From Candidatus Desulfofervidus auxilii (GTDB taxonomy: Bacteria; Desulfobacterota; Desulfofervidia; Desulfofervidales; Desulfofervidaceae): DNA of 64,000 bases. Made by a program: the position numbers and the translations under genes. Below are positions 54,627 through 63,200 of the stretch, one piece after another. Below the pieces are notes generated by a model, which did not search any database, was not told where the DNA came from, and saw only the letters and a list, made by a program, of their open reading frames with translations. Location: the NCBI GenBank assembly GCA_030262725.1, contig JAJSZS010000001.1, positions 186,001 to 250,000 of the forward strand, written 5' to 3'. Every line of letters starts with the position of its first letter. Positions within the stretch are counted from its first letter, which is position 1.

Positions 54627-54875
54627 GTGAATTACACAAAAGAAATTTTAGCGGAAAAAATTTTAGAAATTTATCCAGAACTTAATCAATATGGCTGCTC
54701 TATAGATCTTGATTTTGATCAAGAAAAAAATGCTTGGATACTTCATATAAAAAAAGATGATAAAGAGATAAGAACACATCTTGAAGAAAATGATGCAGCA
54801 GAATGTATTAAAGGAAATAAGTGTGTATATTTAGGGGTTCAAATCGGACAATTTATAGACTACTGTAAAAAGTAG
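54627..54875 (+). CDS. hypothetical small protein
   Basis: 82 residues, no recognised family. An alpha-helical N-terminus (YTKEILAEKILEIYPEL) precedes an alpha/beta body with two cysteines (CIKGNKC) and a GVQIGQFIDYC end. GTG start with a strong AAAAGGAGG. It has its own promoter and an approximately 100-nt leader. Soluble; function unknown. Confidence 0.6.
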   Translation: MNYTKEILAEKILEIYPELNQYGCSIDLDFDQEKNAWILHIKKDDKEIRTHLEENDAAECIKGNKCVYLGVQIGQFIDYCKK

Positions 54876-54879
54876 AGAC

Positions 54880-54950
54880 AAACCGAGCAAGAAATTGCTT
54901 GATACCATGCTTGGTTTTGCTGCCTGGGCAAGACCGCAAGGAAATTTGCG
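54880..54950 (+). other. structured intergenic element
   Basis: AAACCGAGCA (54880-54889) pairs with TGCTTGGTTT (54908-54917) as a 10-bp stem with one G-T pair, and a second small stem CGCAA / TTGCG (54935-54950) follows. No long T tract is present, so this is a weak terminator or an uncharacterised RNA element. Confidence 0.35.
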
Positions 54951-55017
54951 TATTTATATTAAAAATCTTTTTGACTTTTCTTTTTATCTAAGGTATTTTA
55001 AAAAAGGAGTGTAAAAA

Positions 55018-55575
55018 ATGGGTATTTTACAAAAAGAGCTTTTGCCACATTATACTTATGAAGATTACAAACAATGGGAAGGAAGATGGGAACTTATTGA
55101 AGGTATTCCTTATGCTATGACACCACTGCCAAGACCAAAGCATCAGCGAATTAGTAATAAAATAGCTACCCAATTAGAATTACTGCTTGAAAATTGTCCA
55201 AAATGTGTTGCTTTATTGCCTGTGGATTGGAAAGTAGCAGAAGATATAGTGATTCAACCAGATAATTTAGTAGTTTGTTCAGAAAGAATAGAAAAAATAT
55301 TTGAAAAACCTTATTTAGATATACCTCCAACTCTTATATTTGAAATTATTTCTCAAGCTACGGAAAAAAAAGATAGATATATAAAGCCCAAAATCTATGC
55401 TAAGGAAGCTGTCAAATATTATGTTCTTATAAATCCTGAAACAGAAGAGGTTGAGGTTTATGAACTTGAGAAAAATAATTTTAAGTTAAAATCTAAGTTT
55501 AAAAGAGATGGTAAATTTAGTTTTGATTTAAACTATTGTATAATAAATTTTAATTTTACTCAAATTTTTTTATGA
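55018..55575 (+). CDS. Uma2-family protein (DUF820, PD-(D/E)XK-like)
   Basis: 185 residues. YEDYKQWEGRWELIEGIPYAM and the PD-(D/E)XK-like core (IQPDNLVVC and PPTLIFEIIS, then PKIYAKEAVKYYVLINPETE) are typical of Uma2/DUF820 proteins, widespread but functionally undefined. AGGAG precedes the ATG. It converges on the next gene with a 2-nt gap. Confidence 0.82.
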   Translation: MGILQKELLPHYTYEDYKQWEGRWELIEGIPYAMTPLPRPKHQRISNKIATQLELLLENCPKCVALLPVDWKVAEDIVIQPDNLVVCSERIEKIFEKPYLDIPPTLIFEIISQATEKKDRYIKPKIYAKEAVKYYVLINPETEEVEVYELEKNNFKLKSKFKRDGKFSFDLNYCIINFNFTQIFL

Positions 55576-55577
55576 AA

Positions 55578-56231
55578 TTAGCGTGGCCAAATCCTTTTTC
55601 CTTGATACCAAATTTCACCTTTATTTCTTTGGCTAAAAGCGGAAAGGCTAAAACCTTTAGCTTTACCATTAATGATTAACTTTCCTCCTTCCATAAAATA
55701 ACCAATCCAATAACCTACATCTCCCATAACTCTTAAACAAGACTTTTCTTGATTTTCATAACCAAGTAAAGAAAGAGGATGTTTTAAATTTTTTGCATCT
55801 AAAGTGACATTTAAAGGTTTAATTTCTTCTAATTTCTTTCCTTTTTCAATTTCTTCTTTAACATATTGATTAACAGTTCGGTTAAAAAGAAGAGAAATAA
55901 GAAGACCTAACGTAATAGGAGAATATCTTTTGTCTTCATACCTTTCAATTAATTGATTTAAAACTTTTTCCACATCTTCAGCTTTAATATCTTTTATTTT
56001 GGGGAGAAATCCCTGAGAAAATAAATCAGCAATATCTTTAGGGAAACGCCTTACTTTATCTTTCCATCTATCGTACAATTTTTCAATTTGATCGACAATT
56101 TCTTCAATTTCTTTTTCTTTTTTCTTAATTTTATCAAATTTCTTTCTATATTCTGCTTTCTTTTTTATTCTTTCTTTTATTTTTGCTTCTTTAAACTTTA
56201 AAATTTTTTCTGCTAATTTTTGAATTGACAT
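55578..56231 (-). CDS. coiled-coil protein with GXGXG-like C-terminus
   Basis: 217 residues. Residues 1-70 are almost wholly charged heptads (FKEAKIKERIKKKAEYRKKF and on), a long coiled coil. The middle (FPKDIADLFSQGFLPKIKDI; RYSPITLGLLISLLF) is helical. The last 50 residues contain LRVMGDVGYWIGYFMEGGKL and IINGKA, resembling one turn of the GXGXG beta-helix of glutamate synthase / FwdC proteins. No enzyme is implied by this arrangement; function unknown. Confidence 0.55.
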   Translation of the reverse strand: MSIQKLAEKILKFKEAKIKERIKKKAEYRKKFDKIKKKEKEIEEIVDQIEKLYDRWKDKVRRFPKDIADLFSQGFLPKIKDIKAEDVEKVLNQLIERYEDKRYSPITLGLLISLLFNRTVNQYVKEEIEKGKKLEEIKPLNVTLDAKNLKHPLSLLGYENQEKSCLRVMGDVGYWIGYFMEGGKLIINGKAKGFSLSAFSQRNKGEIWYQGKRIWPR

Positions 56232-56244
56232 AATCTAATTGCAA

Positions 56245-57054
56245 TCAAGGTAAAATAGCAAATACACGAGCAGGAAATCCAGAGCCTCTTTCTGGTTTTG
56301 GAAAACTTACAATGACTATAGCTCCCTTTTCAGGTACTTTATCTAGATTTGTTAAAAGCTCAACTTGATAGTGATCTTTAGATAAAATATATGCTTCACA
56401 TTCATAAATGCCTTTAGATGTTTTAATTCCTGGGTCAGTATCTAAGGTTTCATGCCCAATAGCACAAATTTTCCTTTTCTCACAAAGATATTTTAAGACT
56501 TCTAAACTCCAACCCGGATAATGAGCTATTCCATTTTCATCCTCATTTCTCATAGCCCTCATATCAGGCCACCTTTTTGACCAATCTGTTCTCATTGCTA
56601 CAAATGCCCCTTCTGGAATCATACCATATTTTTTCTCCCATGCCTTTATATCTCTGAGACTAATTATATAATCTGGATTTTTCTTTACCTTTTCATGTAC
56701 ATCAATTACCACTAGAGGCATGATCATTTCCTTGACACTAATCTCATCCAATGTTCTTTTTCCAGGAGAAAAATGGACAGGAGCATCTACATGAGTACCC
56801 CATTGCCCTACAAGACAGTATCTTCTAGTAAAAAAACCACTTCCCATACTTCCTACTCCTTTTTCATACCAATAAAGAGTCTCTATTTTTTCATCAGGGA
56901 AACCTGGCCAATGCGGAATACCAGGGTGAAATGTATGAGTTAAATCAATAAACCTTTTTGTTTTTAAATACTGACAAATCTTCCACAAATCTTTTTGTTC
57001 TGCTAAACAAAAGAGAGGGAAAAAAATTAACACCACTAATAACAGCTTTTTCAT
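56245..57054 (-). CDS. exported cyclase-family (kynurenine-formamidase-like) hydrolase
   Basis: 269 residues with a signal peptide (KKLLLVVLIFFPLFCLAEQ), so probably periplasmic. The cyclase-family metal motif is QWGTHVDAPVHF, with TFHPGIPHWPG upstream and GHETLDTDPG downstream. Family members hydrolyse small amides such as N-formylkynurenine; the substrate here is unknown. An AAAGGGG site precedes the ATG. Confidence 0.82.
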   Translation of the reverse strand: MKKLLLVVLIFFPLFCLAEQKDLWKICQYLKTKRFIDLTHTFHPGIPHWPGFPDEKIETLYWYEKGVGSMGSGFFTRRYCLVGQWGTHVDAPVHFSPGKRTLDEISVKEMIMPLVVIDVHEKVKKNPDYIISLRDIKAWEKKYGMIPEGAFVAMRTDWSKRWPDMRAMRNEDENGIAHYPGWSLEVLKYLCEKRKICAIGHETLDTDPGIKTSKGIYECEAYILSKDHYQVELLTNLDKVPEKGAIVIVSFPKPERGSGFPARVFAILP

Positions 57055-57080
57055 TAATTACCCCTTTATTTTTTACTAAA

Positions 57081-57110
57081 AAAATATCAATGAGACTTGC
57101 TTTTTGTCAA
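57081..57110 (-). promoter_or_regulatory. cyclase gene promoter
   Basis: Minus-strand TTGACA (57105-57110), 18-nt spacer, TATTTT (57081-57086), with a short leader carrying AAAGGGG. It overlaps the divergent promoter for the 109-residue protein. Confidence 0.45.
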
Positions 57111-57131
57111 TTAAAAATTTATAATAAAATT
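57097..57131 (+). promoter_or_regulatory. promoter, probably leaderless
   Basis: TTGCTT (57097-57102), 17-nt spacer, perfect TATAAT (57120-57125), then 6 nt to ATG 57132. No ribosome binding site. Confidence 0.55.
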
Positions 57132-57461
57132 ATGGAGCAATTTCAAAAATATATTGATAAGGATATTAATCTAGATAATATTAAAAATTCTGAACAATTG
57201 GAAAAATTTGGTATTTCTTGCGAATATCTTCCAGATCCACCAGAAGATTTTGATGAATTTGAATTTGTGACTGATTTTAAAGGTAAAAATGTAAGTATTG
57301 GAATAACAATAGAATTAGGAAAGATAAAAAAAATTATGTTTGGTCTTATTGATCCTGAAAAACCAGATGTTATAAAGGCTTTTAATGAACCTGAAATGGA
57401 AGAATTTTTACGTCAAAAAGGTGATAAATTAATTCAATTTTTTGATTATATTACACAATAA
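57132..57461 (+). CDS. hypothetical acidic protein
   Basis: 109 residues, no recognised family; acidic (DPPEDFDEFEFVTDFKG), with an alpha/beta look (VSIGITIELGKIKKIMFGLI). The start at 57132 is dictated by the adjoining promoter; the longer open frame upstream lies in the promoter and in the opposite cyclase gene. Followed directly, without a gap, by the next gene, so the pair is a small operon. Confidence 0.58.
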   Translation: MEQFQKYIDKDINLDNIKNSEQLEKFGISCEYLPDPPEDFDEFEFVTDFKGKNVSIGITIELGKIKKIMFGLIDPEKPDVIKAFNEPEMEEFLRQKGDKLIQFFDYITQ

Positions 57462-57716
57462 ATGGCAGAGCAAAAAAATCCTACTAAAGAGGAAATTGAG
57501 CAAGAAGATCGCAAACTTAGATATTTAAGATTATTAGTTCAGTTTTCCCTTAATGTGATTGCTCAGACTGAACTGACGTTAGAAGAGGCTTTGGATATTG
57601 TAGAAAATGTAAAACAGCAGGCATGTCGTCTCTTTCCTGGAAAAGAAGAAGCTTTTGAAATCATATACCGACCACGATTTAATCGTCTTATAAAACAGAA
57701 ATTTAGCCTTCATTAA
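57462..57716 (+). CDS. hypothetical helical protein
   Basis: 84 residues starting immediately after the previous stop (TAA ATG). Largely helical, with a hydrophobic segment VQFSLNVIAQTELTLEEALD and a basic C-terminus (KQKFSLH). No family or motif is recognised; co-transcription with the acidic protein is likely. Confidence 0.55.
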   Translation: MAEQKNPTKEEIEQEDRKLRYLRLLVQFSLNVIAQTELTLEEALDIVENVKQQACRLFPGKEEAFEIIYRPRFNRLIKQKFSLH

Positions 57717-57729
57717 TAATTTGCCCTCA

Positions 57730-58098
57730 TTATTTTTCTGCTAAATAATATTTCCCTATGGCTTTTGCTATTAGTTGGTTTTTTGTCCCTTTTACTTCTG
57801 CTTTAGCTATACAAAAATTCATTTTTTTCTTAATAATGCAGGCATCAACATATATATTTTCTTTTGCTGGAGTATAAAATTCTATTTCAAACGACTTTGT
57901 ATAACAAAGGCCATAATTTATCGTAATAATTACTGCCATAGCTGTATCTGCCAATGAGGCAATAGCCCCACCATGCACAATTCCATGTGGGTTTGTAAGT
58001 TCTTTTTTATAAGGCAAAAACATTGAGATAGACTTTTCCTTTATTTGAATATCCTGTAATCCTAAAAGTTTTTCAAATTCTGCTTTTAATCTATCCAA
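57730..58098 (-). CDS. PaaI-family thioesterase (hotdog fold)
   Basis: 122 residues. The hotdog signature NPHGIVHGGAIASLADTAMA is clear, with the catalytic-type aspartate in the helix, and FYTPAKENIYVDACII beyond. Family members hydrolyse acyl-CoAs such as phenylacetyl-CoA-type substrates. It ends 14 nt from the convergent hypothetical gene. Confidence 0.82.
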   Translation of the reverse strand: MDRLKAEFEKLLGLQDIQIKEKSISMFLPYKKELTNPHGIVHGGAIASLADTAMAVIITINYGLCYTKSFEIEFYTPAKENIYVDACIIKKKMNFCIAKAEVKGTKNQLIAKAIGKYYLAEK

Positions 58099-58142
58099 AG
58101 TAAACAGATTTTATTAAAAATCTCCATGAAATGCAAGGGAGA

Positions 58143-58177
58143 TGGTGCCTGGGGCGGGAATCGAACCCGCACGGGAG
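58143..58177 (-). other. tRNA-Leu 3' fragment, probable attachment site
   Basis: Minus-strand sequence gives variable-arm remnant TCCCGT, a complete T-arm GCGGGTTCGATTCCCGC, acceptor strand CCCAGGC, discriminator A and encoded CCA. No matching 5' half (GCCTGGG) or anticodon arm follows upstream, so this is not a whole tRNA. The type II variable-arm end and discriminator A point to tRNA-Leu. Such displaced 3' ends are what tRNA-directed integrases leave at one end of an island. Confidence 0.75.
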
Positions 58178-58264
58178 GCAGTAGGCAAGGCTATATCTCC
58201 TTTTTAAGCATTTATGGGCAAAATTGCTAACTTAATAGACTACTACAATATACCTGAATATACT

Positions 58265-58390
58265 TTAAAATACCCCTCTGGAAACATTTATCTGCTCCCA
58301 TTGTGCTCCCAAATTTTTGAGATAACATTCGCTTATGTTCAAACTTTTTATTCTAACTTTAACCCGGTTGCTCTCTTTGATTTTTAGCCT
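58265..58390 (-). pseudogene. possible integrase C-terminal remnant
   Basis: A 41-codon minus-strand frame ending ...KNLGAQWEQINVSRGVF reads towards the tRNA fragment, about 90 bp away, where an integrase gene would normally end. It has no start codon context and a stop just upstream (58391-58393), so it is a remnant at best. The rest of this 400-bp gap (58391-58538) shows nothing I can support. Confidence 0.3.
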
Positions 58391-58538
58391 TTAAGGGCTC
58401 TTAGTGTGATTAGGGGACCGCTATCAAATAGTTAATGTGTGCAAGTGGCACGGATAAATGAATGGTCCAAAAATTTTTGATTTTGATATAAAAAAGGGTT
58501 GCACAACTTTTTCATAGATAAATTTTCTTGCCATTTCA

Positions 58539-58576
58539 TTGACATAGAAAATCTAACTATGTTATATGATTTCAAA
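58539..58576 (+). promoter_or_regulatory. SNase-like gene promoter, probably leaderless
   Basis: TTGACA (58539-58544), 17-nt spacer, TTATAT (58562-58567), 9 nt to ATG 58577. No ribosome binding site is seen in this gap. Confidence 0.45.
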
Positions 58577-59464
58577 ATGTCTCAAGTAAAAATATTTTGG
58601 GATCCTAAAGGTTTTGAACTTGATGCCTTAGGCAAAAAGAAATGCCTAAGGTGCACAGATGGTGACACACCTTATATTTCCACCTCCATCCGTATGTTAA
58701 GCATTGATACACCAGAGGTGCATTATCCAGGCAATCAGAAACCATCAAGATATAATGGAAAACTGGCTCAGCTTGCTGAATGGATCAGGCAGGGAAAAGC
58801 ACCAATAAATGATGGTTTGGCAAGATATATCCACCCAAAACTTGCCACAGGAAAGGCAGGCAGTTTGCAGGAAGAGCAGGGCAGAAAGGCTACAGAAAAA
58901 TTTAGGCAGCTCCTTAAAGAAAAATTAACTTTGTCCAGTGGCAAAAAGAGAAAGGTATTTTTATGGGCTGCTGACAAGCATTTTGACAAATATGGTCGAC
59001 TCCTGGCATATATAGCTCCCTATTATAACAGTAAGGAGCGAGCCAAAATGTCAAGGAAAGAGCGGGCTACATTTAATCTGCTTATGGTTGAATCTGGATG
59101 GGCAGCTCCTTTTCTCATTTATCCAAGTTTGCCAAGATATGAGGATCTGGTGCTGTTCTGGGAGGCTGCAAAAAAGGCATATGAAAATAAAAAAGGTGCA
59201 TGGGCAGATCCGATGATGCTTACAGGATATGAGTTTCGGATGTGCGTGAGGCTTTATGAAGTGACAAGAAAATTAGCAAAGGGTAAAAGGCTTTCTTCAA
59301 GAGAAAGATATGGCTGGATTACACGATTTTGTGTTGATATGACCACAAGAGAAATCTTTGAACCACATGATTACTATAAAGTTTTGCCTTATAATCGGAT
59401 TTTCATCTGGCCAGAGGATGTGACTGAAGCAGTGGGAAAAATGAATTTGGTGCCAGGAAGATGA
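58577..59464 (+). CDS. staphylococcal nuclease-like (SNase) domain protein
   Basis: 295 residues. The SNase fold shows CTDGDTPYISTSIRMLSIDT followed by PE (metal aspartate and catalytic arginine), then DKYGRLLAYIA and LLMVESGWAAP. An extra 80 or so C-terminal residues are not part of the core. No signal peptide is seen, unlike secreted thermonucleases. The start was set at 58577 from the promoter position; frames from 58499 or 58559 would begin inside the promoter. Base composition differs from the backbone. A role as an island nuclease is inference. Confidence 0.72.
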   Translation: MSQVKIFWDPKGFELDALGKKKCLRCTDGDTPYISTSIRMLSIDTPEVHYPGNQKPSRYNGKLAQLAEWIRQGKAPINDGLARYIHPKLATGKAGSLQEEQGRKATEKFRQLLKEKLTLSSGKKRKVFLWAADKHFDKYGRLLAYIAPYYNSKERAKMSRKERATFNLLMVESGWAAPFLIYPSLPRYEDLVLFWEAAKKAYENKKGAWADPMMLTGYEFRMCVRLYEVTRKLAKGKRLSSRERYGWITRFCVDMTTREIFEPHDYYKVLPYNRIFIWPEDVTEAVGKMNLVPGR

Positions 59465-59509
59465 TATTAAAACTTTTTGAAAAGAGTAAGCATTTTAAAG
59501 AGGTAAGAC

Positions 59510-59758
59510 ATGTTTACAATAAAGATTACAAAAAAAGGTTAAATAACTATACCAGCTAAATTTAGGAAAAAGCTTAAAACTAATATTGTAAAGATAAAAA
59601 TGGAAGAAGGTAAAGTAATTATAGAGCCATATAGAAAACTTGGAGGTATTTTCCACAAATATGCCATAAAGGGCAAGCCCATAGAAGAAATAATGGAAAT
59701 GGAAAAGGAAACTTTTGTCAATGCAATCAAAGAAAAATACAATAGCAATAGATGCTAA
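59510..59758 (+). pseudogene. AbrB-type antitoxin gene with premature stop
   Basis: The frame reads MFTIKITKKG, then TAA at 59540-59542, then ITIPAKFRKKL and 60 more residues. In AbrB/MazE-like antitoxins this position is the glutamine of KKGQITIPAKFR, so a single C-to-T change (CAA to TAA) explains it. The rest is intact to 59758 and overlaps the PIN toxin gene. Either a broken antitoxin or one expressed by reinitiation at an internal ATG (about codon 31). Confidence 0.7.
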
Positions 59759-60119
59759 TATAATTCTGAGATACCTGCTAAAAGATAACGAAGAGCTTTA
59801 TTCTCTTGCAAACAACTTTTTTGAAGCTGTTTTTTCTGGTGAGAAAATAGCCTACATCCTCCAATCCGTTTTAGCAGAGGTAATTTATGTTCTTATAAAA
59901 CTCTATAAAATAGAAAAAGAACAGGTTATAGAAGTTTTAGAAAAATTCTTAAGTAATAAAAATATAAAGGTACAGGACAAAAATGTAACTATAACTGCTA
60001 TTCATCTATTCAAAACCAGCAATATTGATTTTGTGAACTGTTTATTGTGTGCTTACAGTAAAAAGATGGAAATATTTTCCTTTGATAAAAAGCTGGGTGT
60101 ATCCTCCTTTCTTCAATAA
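59721..60119 (+). CDS. PIN-domain ribonuclease toxin, VapC-like
   Basis: 132 residues. PIN acidic residues appear as IAIDANIILRYLLKD, AEVIYVLIKLY, NIDFVNCLLCA and FSFDKKLG. Usually an RNase held in check by its cognate antitoxin, here the damaged AbrB gene just upstream with which it overlaps. The ATG at 59721 has an AAGGAA about 10 nt before it; the TTG two codons earlier is an alternative. Confidence 0.75.
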   Translation: MQSKKNTIAIDANIILRYLLKDNEELYSLANNFFEAVFSGEKIAYILQSVLAEVIYVLIKLYKIEKEQVIEVLEKFLSNKNIKVQDKNVTITAIHLFKTSNIDFVNCLLCAYSKKMEIFSFDKKLGVSSFLQ

Positions 60120-60192
60120 TTTCCCCTTGGGAGGATATACCCTATTTTTTCTTTTTGCAAATTACACACTTTTTATTTTACACTGCCGGTTC

Positions 60193-60221
60193 TTGAGTAG
60201 ATTTTTAAATTCCGATAAAAT
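60193..60221 (+). promoter_or_regulatory. helicase gene promoter
   Basis: TTGAGT (60193-60198), 17-nt spacer, TAAAAT (60216-60221). The leader of about 45 nt ends with GAGGATATAC before the ATG. Nothing else is evident in the 150-bp gap after the PIN gene. Confidence 0.5.
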
Positions 60222-60270
60222 GTTTTAGAATGTTAAGGTAGCAAAAGGACTTCTCAAACAGAGGATATAC

Positions 60271-63200
60271 ATGAATAAAACTATCACTCAAGGCTGCATA
60301 CTTGAAGGACCTTTCTGGCAGGAAAGAATTAAAGTTCTTTCTATAAAATCTATTGGAGTAGATAAAACAAAAATAGAAGCAGTGGGCATTTCAACTAACA
60401 CATTTTATCCATGTATTCTTTCACAAGCAGACTTAGAAAAAATAAAAATTTTACCAGAACAGACTATCCAATTTAGCGGAAATTCTATAGGTTTTTTTCT
60501 TTTTACTGAAGCCCACCGCATGCGTAATGCCTTTCAATTTGACCCTCTTTATGCAGTAAATGTTTCTCAAGTTGATCCTTTACCACATCAAATTGAGGCA
60601 GTTTATCATTACATTTTGCGAAATCCACGTATTCGTTTTCTCTTAGCAGATGACCCTGGAGCAGGCAAAACCATTATGGCTGGTTTGTTACTAAAGGAAT
60701 TAAAGTACAGAGGGCTTGTAGAAAGAGTGCTTATTGTTGCACCAGGTCACTTAAAAGACCAGTGGTTGCGAGAAATGCATGAGAAATTCCAAGAAAACTT
60801 TTTTATTGTTGATCGTAGTGCTATTAATGCTGCCTGGGGACAAAACATTTGGCAGGAGAGAAATCAGGTAATTACCTCTATTGATTTTGCTAAACAAGAC
60901 GATGTCTTATTTTCCCTTAAAGATGTGCGCTGGGACTTAGTTATTGTAGATGAAGCTCATAAGATGTCTGCTTATAAGTATGGTGATAAAATAAGTAAAA
61001 CAGGGCGGTATAAATTAGGAGAAGTACTTTCTTCTACAACTAATTTCCTTTTACTCCTAACAGCCACTCCTCATAGGGGAGACCCTGAAAACTTTAGGCT
61101 TTTTTTAGACTTGCTAGAGCCTGGATTTTTTGCTGATACTAGTATGTTAACAGAATCTATTCAAAATAAAGACAATCCCCTTTTCTTACGCAGATTAAAA
61201 GAGGATTTAAAAAATTTTGATAGTGTGCCCCTTTTTCCTCCGCGGAAGGTTGAAACCATTAAGTATTATCTTAGTGATGATGAATGGCAGCTTTATAAAG
61301 CAGTAACAGAATATGTAGAAAAACATTACAATAAAGCCTTACAGCAAGAAAAACGCAATGTTGCCTTTGCAATGGTAATTCTTCAAAGGCGTTTAGCTTC
61401 TAGTGTTAGAGCAGTGCGTAAGTCATTAGAAAGAAGGAAAAAACGACTGCAAGAATTGTATGAAAAGGGACAATTGCTTCAAGAAGGAATCAGCTATACT
61501 GAAGAATATCTGGAAGACCTTACTGAAAAAGAACGGTGGCAAAAAGAAGAAGAACTTTTAGAAAAACTTACCTCTGCTGAAACCTTAGAAGAGCTTAAAG
61601 AGGAGATAAACAAGATTGATGAGCTTATTCTTTTAGCTAAAGAAGTAGAAAAGAAAGAGAGCGAAACAAAATTAAATGAGTTGAAAAAGGTAATATTTTT
61701 AGAAGGCTTAAAAGGAACTGAGACTAAGCTTTTAATTTTCACTGAATCTAGAGATACCTTGGAATATTTGGTAGAGAAACTGCGAAAATGGCATTACAGC
61801 GTAGCATTTATTCATGGTGGAATGAATTTAGATGAGAGGATAAGGGCAGAAAATGAATTTCGCCATCATGCTCAAATTATGGTAGCAACTGAAGCAGCAG
61901 GTGAAGGTATAAATCTACAATTTTGTTGGCTTATGGTAAATTACGATATCCCCTGGAATCCAAATCGTCTTGAGCAGAGAATGGGAAGGATTCACCGTTA
62001 TGGTCAACAGCATGAAGTGCACATTTACAATTTGGTTGCTGTAAATACCCGTGAAGGAGCAATTTTAGAACGCCTTTTTGAAAAGTTAAATCGCATGAAA
62101 GAACATTTAGGCAGTGACAGAGTGTTTGATGTTATTGGCGATATTTTACCAGGTAAAAGTCTTAAAGATTTAATTTTAGAAGCCATTTCTAATAAGCGCA
62201 CCTTAGATGACATCCTTGATGACTTTGAGCGTATTCCTGATGAAGAGGCTATAAAAAAGATAAAAGAAGCGACAATGGAAGCGCTAGCCACACGTCACAT
62301 AGACTTAACTAGGGTATTAGGAGAACAACGTAAAGCCAAAGAAAACCGCTTAGTACCTGAATATGTGGAGGCTTTTTTTAAAAGAGCAGCAGAAATTTTA
62401 GACATTAAGATGGAAAAAAGACAAGATGGTTTTTGGCGAATTTCTAAAGTACCTTTATCTCTTCGCAATCAAACTTATGAATTTAAAACTCGCTTTGGAG
62501 AAGTAAACAGGGAATATAATAAACTTTCTTTTGATAAAGAAAAGGCATTTAAAGGACAGGCAGAGTTTATTGCTCTAGGACACCCCTTGCTAGAGGCAGT
62601 TATTGAGAAAATATTTAAAGAATTTGCCTTAGATGCTGAAAAAGGAGCTTTATTTTTTGATCCTGAAGGAAAAAGAGATGGTGTTATCTGGTTTTTAGAA
62701 GCAGGAATAAAAGATGGGAATAATCAACCTGTAGGCAAAAGACTTTTTGCTGTTTATCAAACAAAAGACAATAGAATGGAGCTAATTAATCCAGGTATTC
62801 TTTGGGATTTAAGACCAGCAAATGAGGTTGTAGAAAATATAGAAAACATAGAGCTTGATGAAGATAAAGTAATTGCCTTTATTATTGAAACAGGACTTGA
62901 GGCATATCGGCAAGAATTGCTTGTAAGTCGTAAGCGTGATGCTCAGATAAAACAAAAATATGGTATTCGTTCTTTAGATGCCCTTATTCTTAAATCAGAA
63001 GAAAAATTAGCAGAATATGAAATTCGGCGGGCAAAAGGAGAAAACATTCCAGAAGGCGTTATCACTAGGGAGTTGCATAAGAAAGAAGATTTAGAGCGTA
63101 AAAAACAAAGACTTCTAAAGGAAATCACTGCTGAGACTCATCTTTTACCTGAAACACCAAAAATTTTGGGAGTAGCAAGAGTTATACCTGAATCGGTCAT

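Noticed and set aside
56958-57131. N-terminal extension of the 109-residue protein
   Set aside because: It runs through the promoter and the opposite cyclase gene; a perfect TATAAT box lies 6 nt before the ATG at 57132.
58143-58260. Complete tRNA or tmRNA gene
   Set aside because: Only the T-arm, acceptor 3' strand and CCA are present; no anticodon arm or 5' acceptor strand (GCCTGGG) can be found, and a tmRNA would need an alanine G-U pair that this acceptor cannot form.
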